The notes: generated by a model from the sequence alone, not told the origin. Positions 18,901 to 28,112 are shown, counted from the stretch's first letter. The stretch is DNA of 48,892 bases from Chryseobacterium gleum (GCA_945881885.1 CAMCVI010000013.1:1-48892), one strand, 5' to 3'. Made by a program: numbers and translations.

Positions 18901-21900
18901 TTGATAGAAGTTATCTGTAAAGTCATTACCTAAACGAATGAACGCTACTAATTCGTCATCTTTTAAATCGGTTCCATTTCCTAAATCTGCTTTTAAAGGC
19001 TCGGCGTGTAAAAACATACGTAATTTTTTGTATTGGCGCATGTCTACGTCTACATTTTTAAATACGGCTCTTGAATCATTTTCTTCTAATCCTCCTAAAC
19101 CTACACTTGATGCATCTTTTTTATAAATTCGTAAAGATAAAGATTGTTCATTTTGATTAATAACCGTATTATTATTAAACAATTGTTCTCTATCTACTCC
19201 AGGAGGTGCTACATATGGAATAGGACTTCTGTTTGCGTTCTCCTGAATATTTATAGCTACTACATCAAATCCTGTATCGTCATTAGACACATCAGCATCT
19301 AAGGCGTCTAAAGTATACACGTATCTTCTCCATTCCCCTCTAACTAAATCTAACGATCCCAAACGAAGTGTTACTTCATCGTTAAAACCAGATAAAAACA
19401 TTCTCATAAATCGAATGGTTCTAAAATCGGTAATTGGCCCTTCGATATTTGCGGCAGTTGCTTCTAAAATTGGAATTTTATATTGCACCCATCTAACAGG
19501 AATGGCATTCCCGTTAGGTACAGAAGCCGTTGTAGTTAAAACATCAGAAACATAATTTTGTCCCACAACTGGATTTGGAGCAACTTGAATATTAAATTTA
19601 TAATACGCATTTATCGTATTCATAGTATTGTCTCTATTCAAATCTTCCACATCAGGAATTGTTGAATTTCCTCTATTCGTATCAGTTACTGTGATAGGTG
19701 AATTCCCTTCTAAACCATTGTAATTTTTATAGCGATCTAAAATGGTTCCAGTGGTGTTTAAATAATATTGATAATTATCTGCTGAAGCATCATTAAAAGC
19801 AGCAAAAGCTGGGTGCTTGATTCTTTCTTCTGCATCATTTAAACCATTTAAACCCACATCCTGAACTCCTCTATTGGCTTCATTGGTGTCAAATGCATAA
19901 ATTAACGATTGAGACGCAGGTACTTTACCCCAGTTTGTAGAATACGTTGGCTGTGTACCCCCATTTTCTGGCAAACCATTTTCATATAATTTTCTTCCGT
20001 CTTTTAGTATATCCTCACTAATTTCTCCTAAATTTAAGGTTAATGTTCCCGTATTTGAAGGATTTGTAACATCTGTAGTAGAACCAAAATAAGGATCCAT
20101 CATCCAAAACTGCACATATTCTACATTAGATTGTTCAAAATTTGTAGTATTTATGGCACGCATAATTCCTCCCCAATTATTAGGTGCATCTATAGCAGGA
20201 AATTGATTGTTTGATGCAGCAACTGGATTGTAATTGTATGGCCCACGTTCTCTTGGATAATAGGTTAAATCTAACGTATTAATTACATTAGTTTGCCCTT
20301 GAGGGATATCGATATTTGGAAATAATTCCTGACTAAAAATTCTTCTGGTTTTATTGGATGAAATATCGTTATCAGTAATTCCTGCCGGCTTGTTTACATA
20401 AAAAAGTGGGTCAATATTATACCAAGATAATTTGGCTCTTTTGTACCCGTACACTCGGTCATCTTCATTTAATTCTCCACCAAAACCTATTGGCGTACTC
20501 GCTAACGACCAAGACAAAGGCGATTTTAAATCGATATTAGATTGAGATCCTTCAAAATCATCTATGTATGAAGTCGGCTCGCCATTAAAGTCGGCGGCTT
20601 TTGGAGCATTTGGAAATAAATAAGCAAATTCCCCTCTGAAAGACAGATTAGATGGTGCTTCTGTTTCTATGTTTGGTAATTTATTTGCTAACCTTGTTAA
20701 AAAAGGAACTTCTGTTGAAAAATTTGTATTTAAACCTACAATGGTATTATTTACAGATTCTTGATTGTAATCTGCTTTTTGCGTAAATGGTCGTTCTGTC
20801 ATTTTTAAGAAAGTCGCACCTAATAAAAACTTCTCATTAAATTTATGCTCCACATTTAAACCATAAAATCGTTTGGTTTGTTGACCAAAAACAGAATTAT
20901 TTTCCAATGACACATTTATAGGTGTGTTAGAAGCCAACAAAGAAGGATCTAAAATTTGTACCCTCCCGGCTTGATAATTCACCGTATAATCTGAACCTTC
21001 AACTAAAACCCTACCGCCTGCAGTAACCACAACGCTTCCTTGTGGCACATTGAAAGCGCCTAAAGAAATACCATCACCGCCAGCAGATTTAAAACTCCCT
21101 TTTAATTTGAACTTATTTTTGGAACTTTCTTGTAAAGCAGCAGCTTGTGTAGATTTATACAAGGTTCTGAAAACGTATTTTGCTTGGTTTGAATTGTATG
21201 ACAATGGCGTGTCATAATCTTCCGTTAAGGTAGTAACATCCAATTTGTTAAATAAGTGTTTACCAAAAGGTTCAACCGTAGTGAAAATAATTCTTCCGTA
21301 TTGAGAATCAACTGTAATTCCTGGATAAAAATCGAAAAATCCATCGCCATTTGGTTGTGGGTCATTGGTGAAATTTAACTTATCTAAATTAAAAACTTTT
21401 AATAAAGTGGTGTTGGCAACGTTTGAAGGCAGCGCATCTATACCAGATTGAGTAATGTAATTTAAAGGTGAAGGATCTTGGTATAAGATATTAAATTTAA
21501 AATCTTGTTGTTGCAATTGGTTACCACCTGGAATTTGATAAATGTTTTTCATCATTAAATCCCAACTTGGTTCACTTACGTTGATTAAACTTCCTTTTAA
21601 CATTTTTAATAACAAGGCTTGCGTGGTTGGCACACCTGCTGGATCAACTGTCGTAGATTCTAAACCGTCATTTGCAAATTCTCCTACTTGATATACTTCG
21701 CCACCAATTGTATATTGATAAGCAACTGCCAAAACCTCATCATTTTGTAATTTTTGATTTAAGGAAATGTATCCTAATTGAGGGTGAAACGAATATTCTG
21801 TAATGGCTAATTTTCTCGCGTTTTCTAGTTTTGAGTAATCAATTCCCTCTGAAAAAGTACTTGTAGGATTAGAAACTAAATTAAAACCAGATGATGCTGT

Positions 21901-23151
21901 TGCAATTTCTCTAATTGCAGGTGTTAAAAAACTTCCTGCTTGTCCGATTGCAGCTGGATTGAACTTATTGTTTTTATTGTCTGTTGGGGTGTCAATTGGC
22001 ACATTAAAAAATGTTGGGTTCAAAGCTAAATCTGTTCCTACCACTTCATTGTCTGGTGTTGTAGTTAATTTTGATTCTCCTAAATCTTGTATAGCCAATA
22101 CATTTCTTAAATTGTTATCAGTATTTGTAACTCTGTTTTGTCTGTTGGTAATCCAAACTTCAATTCTGGTTATTTTTGCACGAGAATCAATTACTGGATA
22201 ATTTCTTAAGGCATTATCATAATTATTTCTAAAATATTGGGATAAGAAATAATGCTTGTCTGAATCATAATCTAAGGCGAAAAAATCAAATTCTTGAATG
22301 GTTCCACCGCCTTGAGTAGTGATAGATTTTGATTGTGATTTTTGTTCAGAAAACACCCCTGTGAAAGTAGTTTTCCCAAATTGAAACTGCGCTTTAACTC
22401 CAAATAAACTTTGTGCCCCACGGATTAAAGAATTTGAAATAGGGAAACTTACATTTCCTACCTCAATTTTTTGTAAAACGTCGTCTTCAGTTGGTGCATA
22501 ATCTAGTTTGATTAAATTTTGAAAAGCAAAAGTTGATTGGGTATCGTAATTAATATTTACATTTAATCTTGTACCCACTTTACCTTGTAACCCTACCGAA
22601 ATTCGTTGGTTAAAATCGAATGCGGTAGTTTTTCTATTTCTTGGTGAAAAAGAAGGATTGTCTTGCTTGGTAAATCTGATTCCTAAATCGACTTCAACTG
22701 AACCGCTTGGTTTTACATCAATAGTATTGCCACCAAAAATGGCTTCAAAAAATTTATTATTTACATAAAATCGTGGTAACAAGTTTCTTCTTGCTTCTTC
22801 AGATCCGGCTCTTAATCCGTCAACTGCATTTTGTTTATCTTGGAAATACTTTCTCATGGTTTCTTTTAAAACCAATTTTTCGTATTCCTCTGGGGTTAAA
22901 ATTAATGGATAATTAATATTAAAATCATCTACCGAAGCTGTATAAATATATCTATTTGAAACTGGATCGTAAGTGTATCCATCAATAATGCTTTTTGGAT
23001 TGGGCAAAGAAATTTGACCCAAACTATATCCAGTTTTTGTTGAATCTTGAGGTTTAGGGGACGTTCCTTGCGCGTAATTAAACACACTTATAAACATCAT
23101 AAAAATTACAATATTTACTTTTGAAACTATATTTTTATGTAATTCATTCAA
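15958..23151 (-). CDS. sprA: Gliding motility / type IX secretion translocon protein SprA
   Basis: SprA forms the very large outer-membrane beta-barrel translocon of the type IX secretion system and is required for gliding. At 2397 residues it has the expected giant size. A signal peptide ends near FNYAQG. Family signatures include YIDDFEGSQSNIDLKSP, RLNIGIKGNPNFGQVRTLMIGVKNP with GEVWFNELRMSEIDNKGGYA, and the closing FTLRYNFGN strand. A basic Pro/Gln/Lys-rich linker lies near residues 1915-1950. The start is a TTG one nucleotide after the ruvA stop. The next in-frame ATGs, near residue 18, would destroy the signal peptide. The ruvA-sprA-gcvH order is the one I expect for flavobacteria. The repeat protein at 1-3557 is a plausible cargo. 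Confidence 0.95.
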   Translation of the reverse strand: MNELHKNIVSKVNIVIFMMFISVFNYAQGTSPKPQDSTKTGYSLGQISLPNPKSIIDGYTYDPVSNRYIYTASVDDFNINYPLILTPEEYEKLVLKETMRKYFQDKQNAVDGLRAGSEEARRNLLPRFYVNNKFFEAIFGGNTIDVKPSGSVEVDLGIRFTKQDNPSFSPRNRKTTAFDFNQRISVGLQGKVGTRLNVNINYDTQSTFAFQNLIKLDYAPTEDDVLQKIEVGNVSFPISNSLIRGAQSLFGVKAQFQFGKTTFTGVFSEQKSQSKSITTQGGGTIQEFDFFALDYDSDKHYFLSQYFRNNYDNALRNYPVIDSRAKITRIEVWITNRQNRVTNTDNNLRNVLAIQDLGESKLTTTPDNEVVGTDLALNPTFFNVPIDTPTDNKNNKFNPAAIGQAGSFLTPAIREIATASSGFNLVSNPTSTFSEGIDYSKLENARKLAITEYSFHPQLGYISLNQKLQNDEVLAVAYQYTIGGEVYQVGEFANDGLESTTVDPAGVPTTQALLLKMLKGSLINVSEPSWDLMMKNIYQIPGGNQLQQQDFKFNILYQDPSPLNYITQSGIDALPSNVANTTLLKVFNLDKLNFTNDPQPNGDGFFDFYPGITVDSQYGRIIFTTVEPFGKHLFNKLDVTTLTEDYDTPLSYNSNQAKYVFRTLYKSTQAAALQESSKNKFKLKGSFKSAGGDGISLGAFNVPQGSVVVTAGGRVLVEGSDYTVNYQAGRVQILDPSLLASNTPINVSLENNSVFGQQTKRFYGLNVEHKFNEKFLLGATFLKMTERPFTQKADYNQESVNNTIVGLNTNFSTEVPFLTRLANKLPNIETEAPSNLSFRGEFAYLFPNAPKAADFNGEPTSYIDDFEGSQSNIDLKSPLSWSLASTPIGFGGELNEDDRVYGYKRAKLSWYNIDPLFYVNKPAGITDNDISSNKTRRIFSQELFPNIDIPQGQTNVINTLDLTYYPRERGPYNYNPVAASNNQFPAIDAPNNWGGIMRAINTTNFEQSNVEYVQFWMMDPYFGSTTDVTNPSNTGTLTLNLGEISEDILKDGRKLYENGLPENGGTQPTYSTNWGKVPASQSLIYAFDTNEANRGVQDVGLNGLNDAEERIKHPAFAAFNDASADNYQYYLNTTGTILDRYKNYNGLEGNSPITVTDTNRGNSTIPDVEDLNRDNTMNTINAYYKFNIQVAPNPVVGQNYVSDVLTTTASVPNGNAIPVRWVQYKIPILEATAANIEGPITDFRTIRFMRMFLSGFNDEVTLRLGSLDLVRGEWRRYVYTLDALDADVSNDDTGFDVVAINIQENANRSPIPYVAPPGVDREQLFNNNTVINQNEQSLSLRIYKKDASSVGLGGLEENDSRAVFKNVDVDMRQYKKLRMFLHAEPLKADLGNGTDLKDDELVAFIRLGNDFTDNFYQIEMPLRVSSLSARTAEDVWLADNEIELPLALLSKIKSLNIAGDGSIVPDVNGIAFLNESALGSTKSRLNIGIKGNPNFGQVRTLMIGVKNPNPSSTGPLRGEVWFNELRMSEIDNKGGYAAVANLDTNLADFATFSATGRISTIGFGALEQGPNERSREDVKQYDIVSNFNVGQILPKKWKLNLPFNYAVGEQIITPKFDPSFQDLELKEVIAAETNQNKKEEIKNRAIDYTKRTSVNFIGVKKERGDKQKQHFYDVENITLSYSFNEMLHHDFQVENLVDQQQKTSLDYAYSFKAKSIEPFKKNKFFKKNGYYKAISDFNFNFLPSNVTFNSNITRQFNRQQFRLIDVQGIGLDPLYRRNYFFNYQYGVNFPITKSLKLNYTAANNNIVRNYFDTQNNPINDLDIWNDYWNFGTANTHNQQITANYDLPINKIPVLSFVKASYVYTGDYSWQRASDAFSTFQALDGTIYQLGNTIQNANSHKINAGLDMNMFYKYIGLTAKKQKKQPANTKKAPPKPGEKVTNTTPKQTQTEERNAFAKFGIGLLTSVKNIQVNYSESGGTLLPGYLPGLGFFGSSRPTLGFVFGDQADIRYEAAKMGYLTNYPEFNQSFSQIISKKLDYTARIELIPDLGIDINAERNITENYSEQFDAVGGNYQSRAPFSTGNFSISTVMIKTAFKASDENESEIFDRFRKNRYAIAIRLAEDYYGTANFPRELDGFPTKFGKNSQRVLVPAFLSAYTGVQTAKVQTGLFSNFPLPNWTLKYTGFMKMAWFKDNFKKFSIQHGYRSSYSVNAFRSNLNPSPTDTKGNLFPDIITSNVNLTEQFNPLINVSFELKNSFNVMAEVKKDRSLNMSFDNNLLTEVQGNDYTVRLGYRIKGVQINSKLADNAQGMIKSDINLKADFTLRKNMTIVRYLDYNNNQLGGGQNIWSFKLTADYSFSKNFTAIFFYDHQFSKAVISTAFPLTNIRSGFTLRYNFGN

Positions 23152-23152
23152 A

Positions 23153-23734
23153 TTATAATACCTTTAATGCTTGTTTAATTAGCTCTTCTACAGTTGCAGC
23201 TGGCGAATTTACAATAATTTTTTCGACTACTTTTTCGGCGTTTTTTCTGATATATCCTAAAACCTCTAAAGCAGATAACGCTTCTTCTTTGTTTGTATTG
23301 TATGAACTTCCCGAAATTTCTTCAATTGCATAGATTTTTAAAACTTTATCTTTAATATCTAAAATAACCCGTTGTGCCGTTTTTAAACCAATTCCTTTGA
23401 TAGATTGCACTGTACCAACGTCATTTGCCGCAATAGCTTGAATAATTTGTTCAGGATTTAATGACGAAAGCATGGTTCTTGCCGTACTGGCGCCAATTCC
23501 TGAAACTGAAATTAATAATTTAAACAATTCTCGTTCTTTTTTTTCAGCAAAGCCAAATAAGGAATGTGCATCTTCTTTAACTTGTAAATACGTATATAAT
23601 TTCACATTTTCGGAATCCGGAATTTGAGAATAAGTATGCAATGAAATATGAATTTCATAACCCACACCATTACATTCTATTACCACTTCAGTAGGTGTTT
23701 TCTCTATTAGTTTTCCTTGAATATGTGAAATCAT
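23153..23734 (-). CDS. ruvA: Holliday junction branch migration protein RuvA
   Basis: RuvA binds four-way junctions and loads the RuvB helicase on them. The protein has 193 residues. The N-terminal OB fold begins MISHIQGKLIEKTPTEVVIE, two helix-hairpin-helix motifs follow (LLISVSGIGASTARTML and IKGIGLKTAQRVILDIKDK), and a C-terminal three-helix domain (EALSALEVLGYIRKNAEKV) contacts RuvB. It lies 78 nt after malic enzyme and is tightly followed by sprA. No separate promoter box was found in the gap. The partner ruvB is close by at 26570-27592 but in a different transcription unit. Confidence 0.96.
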   Translation of the reverse strand: MISHIQGKLIEKTPTEVVIECNGVGYEIHISLHTYSQIPDSENVKLYTYLQVKEDAHSLFGFAEKKERELFKLLISVSGIGASTARTMLSSLNPEQIIQAIAANDVGTVQSIKGIGLKTAQRVILDIKDKVLKIYAIEEISGSSYNTNKEEALSALEVLGYIRKNAEKVVEKIIVNSPAATVEELIKQALKVL

Positions 23735-23812
23735 AATTTTTACTTTTTACTTTTAATTTTTTTAATAACCATATAAGTAATGTAAGGTAGTATAAGTGTT
23801 ACTCTTCACTTT

Positions 23813-26098
23813 TTACTCTTTACTTTTTTTCTTCTTTTCTTGCGCATCAACAACTGCAACTGCTGCCATATTAACCATTTCTTCTACACTGGCGCCTAAT
23901 TGAAAAATGTGCACTGGTTTATCTAATCCCATCATAATTGGACCAATAGAAACTACTTTATCTAATTCTTTTAGCATTTTATAGGTAATATTTGCCGCAT
24001 CTAAATTTGGAAAAATTAGCGTATTTACTTTTTTATTGGCCAATTTAGAAAACGGAAATTTGCTTTTTAGCATGTCTGCATTTAAAGCAAAATCGGTTTG
24101 AATTTCTCCATCAACAATTAAATCTGGGTAATTTGCGTGCAAAATTTTAACTGCTTGTCTTACTTTAATTGCGCTTTCATGTGAAGAAGAACCAAAATTA
24201 GAAAACGAAATCATAGCAATTACTGGCTCAATACCAAATAATCGTACAGTTTTAGCCGTCATTAAAGCAATTTTAGCTAATTCTTCTGCAGAAGGATTTG
24301 GATTGATAGCGGTATCTGACAAAAATAATGGGCCACGCTTGGTATTCATAATGTTTGTAGTGGCAATTCTTGACACACCTTGTTGCTTGGCAATTAATTC
24401 CATTACGGGTTTTACCACATTTGGATAACTTCGCGAATATCCCGTAACCATACAATCAGCATCACCGGCATTTACCATCATTGAAGCAAAGTAATTGCGT
24501 TCGCGCATCCATTTTTGAGCATCTAACAAGGAAGTTCCTCTTCGTTGTCTGGTTTTCCAGAAATATTGTGCGTATTTTTCTCTGGTTTTATTTTCGTCTT
24601 TAGATTTTGGATCGATAATTTTTAAATCAGCTTCAAATCCAATTTCTTCTTTTAATTCTTGAATAATTTCTACGTTACCTAATAAAATTGGGATTCCAAT
24701 GCCTTCTTCATGAACAATTTGTGCCGCTTTTAAAACATCTAAATGATCGGCTTCAGCGAAAACTATTGTTTTTGGATCGGTTTTGGCTCTATTTGTAAGT
24801 AATTTTACAATTTTATTATCGTTACCTAAGCGTTCTTCTAAATCGCTTGCGTATTTTTCCCAATCTGTAATTTCTATATCTGCCACGCCACTTTCCATTG
24901 CTGCTTTTGCAACCGCTGGAGAAATGGTTGAAATCAATCTCGGATCAAAAGGTTTTGGAATTATATAATCTTTTCCAAAAACTAATTTCTTTTCGCCGTA
25001 AGCAATATTTACTTGTTCAGGAACTGGTGATTTGGCTAATGCTGCCAAAGCTTTAACAGCAGCCATTTTCATAGCTTCATTAATTTTTCTGGCTCTAACA
25101 TCTAAAGCGCCTCTAAAAATATAAGGAAATCCTAGAACATTATTTACTTGATTTGGATAATCAGAACGACCTGTAGCCATAATGATATCTTCACGAGTAT
25201 TTATCGCTACATTATAATCGATTTCAGGTACTGGATTCGCCATAGCAAACACAATTGGATTAGCTGCCATGGATAGTAGCATCTCTGGTTTTAATATATT
25301 TCCAACCGATAATCCTAAAAACATATCGGCATCTTTAATAATTTCAGATAAAGCCGCTGGATCACATGATTTTGCGTAACGCATTTGCAATTCTGAAACA
25401 TCGTCTCTGCAAGTGGTTAATAACCCATCTACGTCGAACATGTATAAATTTTCGGGTTTTACGCCTAATAACACATATAAATTCGCACAAGCTAAAGCAG
25501 CTGAGCCAGCTCCAGAAACTACTACTTTTATTTTAGCGATGTCTTTTTCTGCAATTTCTAAAGCATTTAAAAGTGCGGCTGACGAAATGATTGCCGTTCC
25601 ATGTTGGTCGTCATGCATTACGGGAATGTTTAATTCCTCGACCAATCTTCGTTCAATTTCAAACGATTCTGGTGCTTTTATATCTTCTAAATTAATCCCA
25701 CCAAAAGTTGGCGCAATCGCTTTTACGGTTTCAACGAATTTATCGATATCTGTAGCATCCACTTCAATATCAAAAACATCTATATCGGAAAATATTTTAA
25801 ACAATAAGGCCTTTCCTTCCATTACAGGTTTTGAGGCTTCCGGACCAATATCGCCTAGTCCTAAAACAGCCGTTCCATTGGTAATTACAGCCACTAAGTT
25901 TCCTTTGGCTGTATATTTATAAACGTTATTTATATCTTTTGCGATTTCCAAACACGGCTCTGCAACCCCTGGCGAATAAGCCAAAGACAAATCACGTTGT
26001 GTTGCATATTTTTTTGTTGGAACTACCTGGATTTTTCCTGGTGTTGGTTTGGCGTGGTATAGTAAAGCTTCTCTTCTTTTATTATTATCTGTAGACAT
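23813..26098 (-). CDS. maeB: NADP-dependent malic enzyme fused to a phosphotransacetylase-like domain
   Basis: The 761-residue protein is a MaeB-type malic enzyme, which decarboxylates malate to pyruvate and makes NADPH for biosynthesis. Malic enzyme residues are the catalytic Tyr41 (AYSPGVAEPC) and Lys96 (VMEGKALLFK), metal ligands near MHDDQHGTAI, and the nucleotide-binding GAGSAALACANLYVLLG. From about residue 440 it continues as a phosphotransacetylase-like domain (SMMVNAGDADCMVTGYSRSYP, ending AAVAVVDAQEKKKKSKE). In known MaeB proteins this domain is regulatory, responding to acetyl-CoA, and is not catalytic. It has its own promoter upstream. Cofactor preference is inferred from the family. 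Confidence 0.95.
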   Translation of the reverse strand: MSTDNNKRREALLYHAKPTPGKIQVVPTKKYATQRDLSLAYSPGVAEPCLEIAKDINNVYKYTAKGNLVAVITNGTAVLGLGDIGPEASKPVMEGKALLFKIFSDIDVFDIEVDATDIDKFVETVKAIAPTFGGINLEDIKAPESFEIERRLVEELNIPVMHDDQHGTAIISSAALLNALEIAEKDIAKIKVVVSGAGSAALACANLYVLLGVKPENLYMFDVDGLLTTCRDDVSELQMRYAKSCDPAALSEIIKDADMFLGLSVGNILKPEMLLSMAANPIVFAMANPVPEIDYNVAINTREDIIMATGRSDYPNQVNNVLGFPYIFRGALDVRARKINEAMKMAAVKALAALAKSPVPEQVNIAYGEKKLVFGKDYIIPKPFDPRLISTISPAVAKAAMESGVADIEITDWEKYASDLEERLGNDNKIVKLLTNRAKTDPKTIVFAEADHLDVLKAAQIVHEEGIGIPILLGNVEIIQELKEEIGFEADLKIIDPKSKDENKTREKYAQYFWKTRQRRGTSLLDAQKWMRERNYFASMMVNAGDADCMVTGYSRSYPNVVKPVMELIAKQQGVSRIATTNIMNTKRGPLFLSDTAINPNPSAEELAKIALMTAKTVRLFGIEPVIAMISFSNFGSSSHESAIKVRQAVKILHANYPDLIVDGEIQTDFALNADMLKSKFPFSKLANKKVNTLIFPNLDAANITYKMLKELDKVVSIGPIMMGLDKPVHIFQLGASVEEMVNMAAVAVVDAQEKKKKSKE

Positions 26099-26121
26099 AT
26101 ATAATCATTAGCATCAACTCA

Positions 26122-26150
26122 CAAAGATAAAATAAGCAATGAAATAACAA
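26122..26150 (-). promoter_or_regulatory. Probable promoter of maeB
   Basis: The minus strand shows TTG (26148-26150), an 18-nt spacer and TATCTTTG (26122-26129), close to the Bacteroidetes TTG-N19-TAnnTTTG layout. The leader would be about 18 nt. The 21-bp array starts about 120 nt further upstream. Confidence 0.65.
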
Positions 26151-26272
26151 TAACGATTGACTAAAAAGTTATAGTTTCTTTGTTTTTTTGTAAAAATCAT
26201 TTAAAAAGCTGCACCAAATAGTACTGCATTTGCTTTATTAGTAACCACGTGATGGGATTTTCGTTGTAGAGG

Positions 26273-26520
26273 GGGGAACACGTGTTATGATAATCACTAC
26301 AGCTGTTCTGAAATGAAGTACTGCTGTTCTGAAATGAAGTACTGCTGTTCTGAAATAAAGTACTCGTGTTCTGAAATTCACTACTGCTGTTCTGAAATTA
26401 AGGACTGGTGTTCTGAGATAGGGAACTGATGTTCCAAAATTCACTACTGCTGTTCTGAAATGAAGTACTGCTGTTCTGAAATATACTACTACTGTTCTGA
26501 AATTGGGAACAACAGTGCTT
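26273..26520. repeat. Array of about twelve 21-bp tandem repeats with dyad character
   Basis: TGTTCT or a close variant begins at 26283, 26304, 26325, 26346, 26367, 26388, 26409, 26430, 26451, 26472 and 26493, with a degenerate copy at 26514. The spacing is exactly 21 bp throughout. The common unit is AGTACTGCTGTTCTGAAAT plus two variable bases. Several units contain inverted half-sites, the clearest being GGAAC-TGAT-GTTCC at 26422-26434 and AACACGTGTT at 26278-26287. On the minus strand the array gives a 106-codon frame of 7-residue repeats (FRTAVLH), which I regard as a by-product of 21 being a multiple of three. The flanks 26151-26272 and 26521-26569 hold no gene. It lies between the ruvB 3' end and the maeB promoter. 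Confidence 0.9.
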
Positions 26521-26530
26521 TCCCGCTCCG

Positions 26531-26548
26531 CAAAGTCTCCCGACTTTG
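26531..26548. other. Hairpin downstream of ruvB
   Basis: CAAAGT and ACTTTG pair around a CTCCCG loop, 21 nt beyond the ruvB stop on the minus strand. There is no T run, so terminator function is uncertain. Confidence 0.4.
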
Positions 26549-26569
26549 AGCTAAGCATACAAAATAAAA

Positions 26570-27592
26570 CTAAAAAAGTTCCCCTTGGTTGAGGCCTTTT
26601 ATTCTTCCTAAATGTTTGTAGGCTTTTTCTGTAGCTTCACGGCCTCTGGGTGTTCGCATTAAAAAGCCTTCTTGGATTAAAAAAGGTTCGTACACTTCTT
26701 CAATAGTTTCTCCGTTTTCTGATACTGCTGTAGCTAAAGTGGTTAAACCTACAGGTCCGCCTTTAAATTTATCAATTAAAGTCGTTAAAATTTTATTGTC
26801 CATTTCATCTAAACCATTAGCATCAACATTTAGTGCTTTTAAGGCGTAACGTGCTATTTCTATATCAATACTTCCGTTTCCTTTTATTTGAGCAAAGTCT
26901 CTAACTCTTCTTAATAAAGCATTGGCAATACGAGGTGTGCCTCTACTTCTTCCTGCGATTTCTATAGCGGCTTCTAAGTCGATAGGCACGTTTAAAATTC
27001 CAGAACTTCTTTCGATAATAGTGGCTAATAATTCGGTGTTGTAATAATGTAAACGACTTTGGATTCCGAAACGGGCACGCATTGGAGCGGTTAATAAACC
27101 TGAACGAGTAGTAGCGCCTACTAACGTAAACGGATTTAAATTAATTTGTACCGAACGGGCATTCGGACCCGATTCAATCATAATGTCAATTTTATAATCT
27201 TCCATAGCAGAATACAAATATTCTTCAACTATTGGCGATAAGCGGTGTATTTCGTCAATGAACAACACATCACGTTCATCTAAATTGGTTAACAAACCTG
27301 CTAAATCGCCTGGTTTATCTAATACAGGTCCCGATGTAATTTTAATTCCAACACCCAATTCGTTAGCTAAAATACTTGCTAAAGTAGTTTTCCCTAATCC
27401 TGGAGGACCATGAAACAAGGCATGGTCAAGTGCTTCACCTCGCTGGTTTGCTGCGGCCACAAATACTTTTAAATTTTCAAGCACATGATCTTGTCCTGCA
27501 AAATCATCAAAACTTAATGGTCGCAGTGCTTTTTCAATATCTAATTCTTGTGGCGTAAAACGCTCTTTGTTTGGATCTAAATTTTCATTCAT
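26570..27592 (-). CDS. ruvB: Holliday junction branch migration helicase RuvB
   Basis: RuvB is the AAA+ motor that drives branch migration with RuvA. The 340-residue product has the Walker A motif [12 protein letters not shown] (about 61-72), Walker [11 protein letters not shown], the sensor/arginine-finger region [19 protein letters not shown], and the C-terminal winged helix ending [17 protein letters not shown]. The frame opens at 27640, but only the ATG at 27592 gives the family N-terminus ([15 protein letters not shown]). A TATATTTG box lies four nucleotides before that ATG, which predicts a leaderless transcript. It is divergent from the DUF4286 gene. Confidence 0.96.
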   Translation of the reverse strand: MNENLDPNKERFTPQELDIEKALRPLSFDDFAGQDHVLENLKVFVAAANQRGEALDHALFHGPPGLGKTTLASILANELGVGIKITSGPVLDKPGDLAGLLTNLDERDVLFIDEIHRLSPIVEEYLYSAMEDYKIDIMIESGPNARSVQINLNPFTLVGATTRSGLLTAPMRARFGIQSRLHYYNTELLATIIERSSGILNVPIDLEAAIEIAGRSRGTPRIANALLRRVRDFAQIKGNGSIDIEIARYALKALNVDANGLDEMDNKILTTLIDKFKGGPVGLTTLATAVSENGETIEEVYEPFLIQEGFLMRTPRGREATEKAYKHLGRIKGLNQGELF

Positions 27593-27596
27593 GTTA

Positions 27597-27604
27597 CAAA
27601 TATA
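27597..27604 (-). promoter_or_regulatory. Candidate -7 box for ruvB, nearly touching the start codon
   Basis: The minus strand reads TATATTTG, four nucleotides before the ruvB ATG. With the usual spacing transcription would begin at or beside the A of the ATG. No -33 TTG was found. Confidence 0.4.
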
Positions 27605-27702
27605 ATATTTAGTTGGGAGTTTTTTTGTTTTTAACCACATAGAAATTAATCTTGATTTTTTTGAAATTAGTATTGATATTGATTTTTTGCCATTGAAAAA
27701 AG

Positions 27703-27710
27703 TATCTTTG
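27703..27710 (+). promoter_or_regulatory. Probable -7 box for the DUF4286-rsmA-mgtE genes
   Basis: TATCTTTG matches TAnnTTTG exactly and lies 15 nt before the ATG at 27726, giving a leader of about 10 nt. Confidence 0.55.
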
Positions 27711-27725
27711 TAAAAAAATAAGCAA

Positions 27726-28052
27726 ATGATTATTTATAATGTTACCATAAATATTGACGACAGTGTGCACGACCAATGGTTAAATTGGTTAAAAACGAAA
27801 CATATTGGAGAAGTTTTAGACACTGGCTGTTTTTATAAAGCGAAACTTTCAAAAGTTTTAGTGGATGAAGAAATGGGAGGAACAACCTATTCTATTCAAT
27901 ACGCTACAGAAAGTAAGGAACAACTTCAAGAATATTATAAAACTTTCGCACCGAAATTAAGAGAAGAAGGTCTGCATATGTTTGGTGATAAAATGTTAGC
28001 ATTTAGAACAGAATTAGAAGTGATAAACGAGTTTTATAATAATAAAAACTAG
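27726..28052 (+). CDS. DUF4286 family protein
   Basis: The 108-residue protein is soluble, with no signal or membrane segment, and matches the DUF4286 pattern: [43 protein letters not shown] and [21 protein letters not shown]. The fold looks like a ferredoxin-type alpha/beta dimer, but function is unknown. It is located directly upstream of rsmA, an arrangement I associate with Bacteroidetes genomes. The 60-nt gap to rsmA contains three AT-rich TTTACGA repeats and no other clear signal. Confidence 0.85.
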   Translation: MIIYNVTINIDDSVHDQWLNWLKTKHIGEVLDTGCFYKAKLSKVLVDEEMGGTTYSIQYATESKEQLQEYYKTFAPKLREEGLHMFGDKMLAFRTELEVINEFYNNKN

Positions 28053-28112
28053 TCAATTTACGATTTACGAATTTTGATTTACGAATTTATAATTTAAATT
28101 AAACACATAAAA

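Noticed and set aside
26313..26430. Plus-strand Cys-rich frame over the same array (MKYCCSE-type units)
   Set aside because: Also an outcome of the 21-bp periodicity; no promoter or start context, and it stops within the array.
26238..26558. 106-codon minus-strand frame of 7-residue repeats (FRTAVLH)
   Set aside because: It follows directly from the 21-bp array, since 21 is a multiple of three. There is no start context, and the units vary at DNA positions without regard to codons.
28053..28112. TTTACGA repeats between DUF4286 and rsmA as a regulatory array
   Set aside because: Only three imperfect AT-rich copies in 60 nt; too weak to call.
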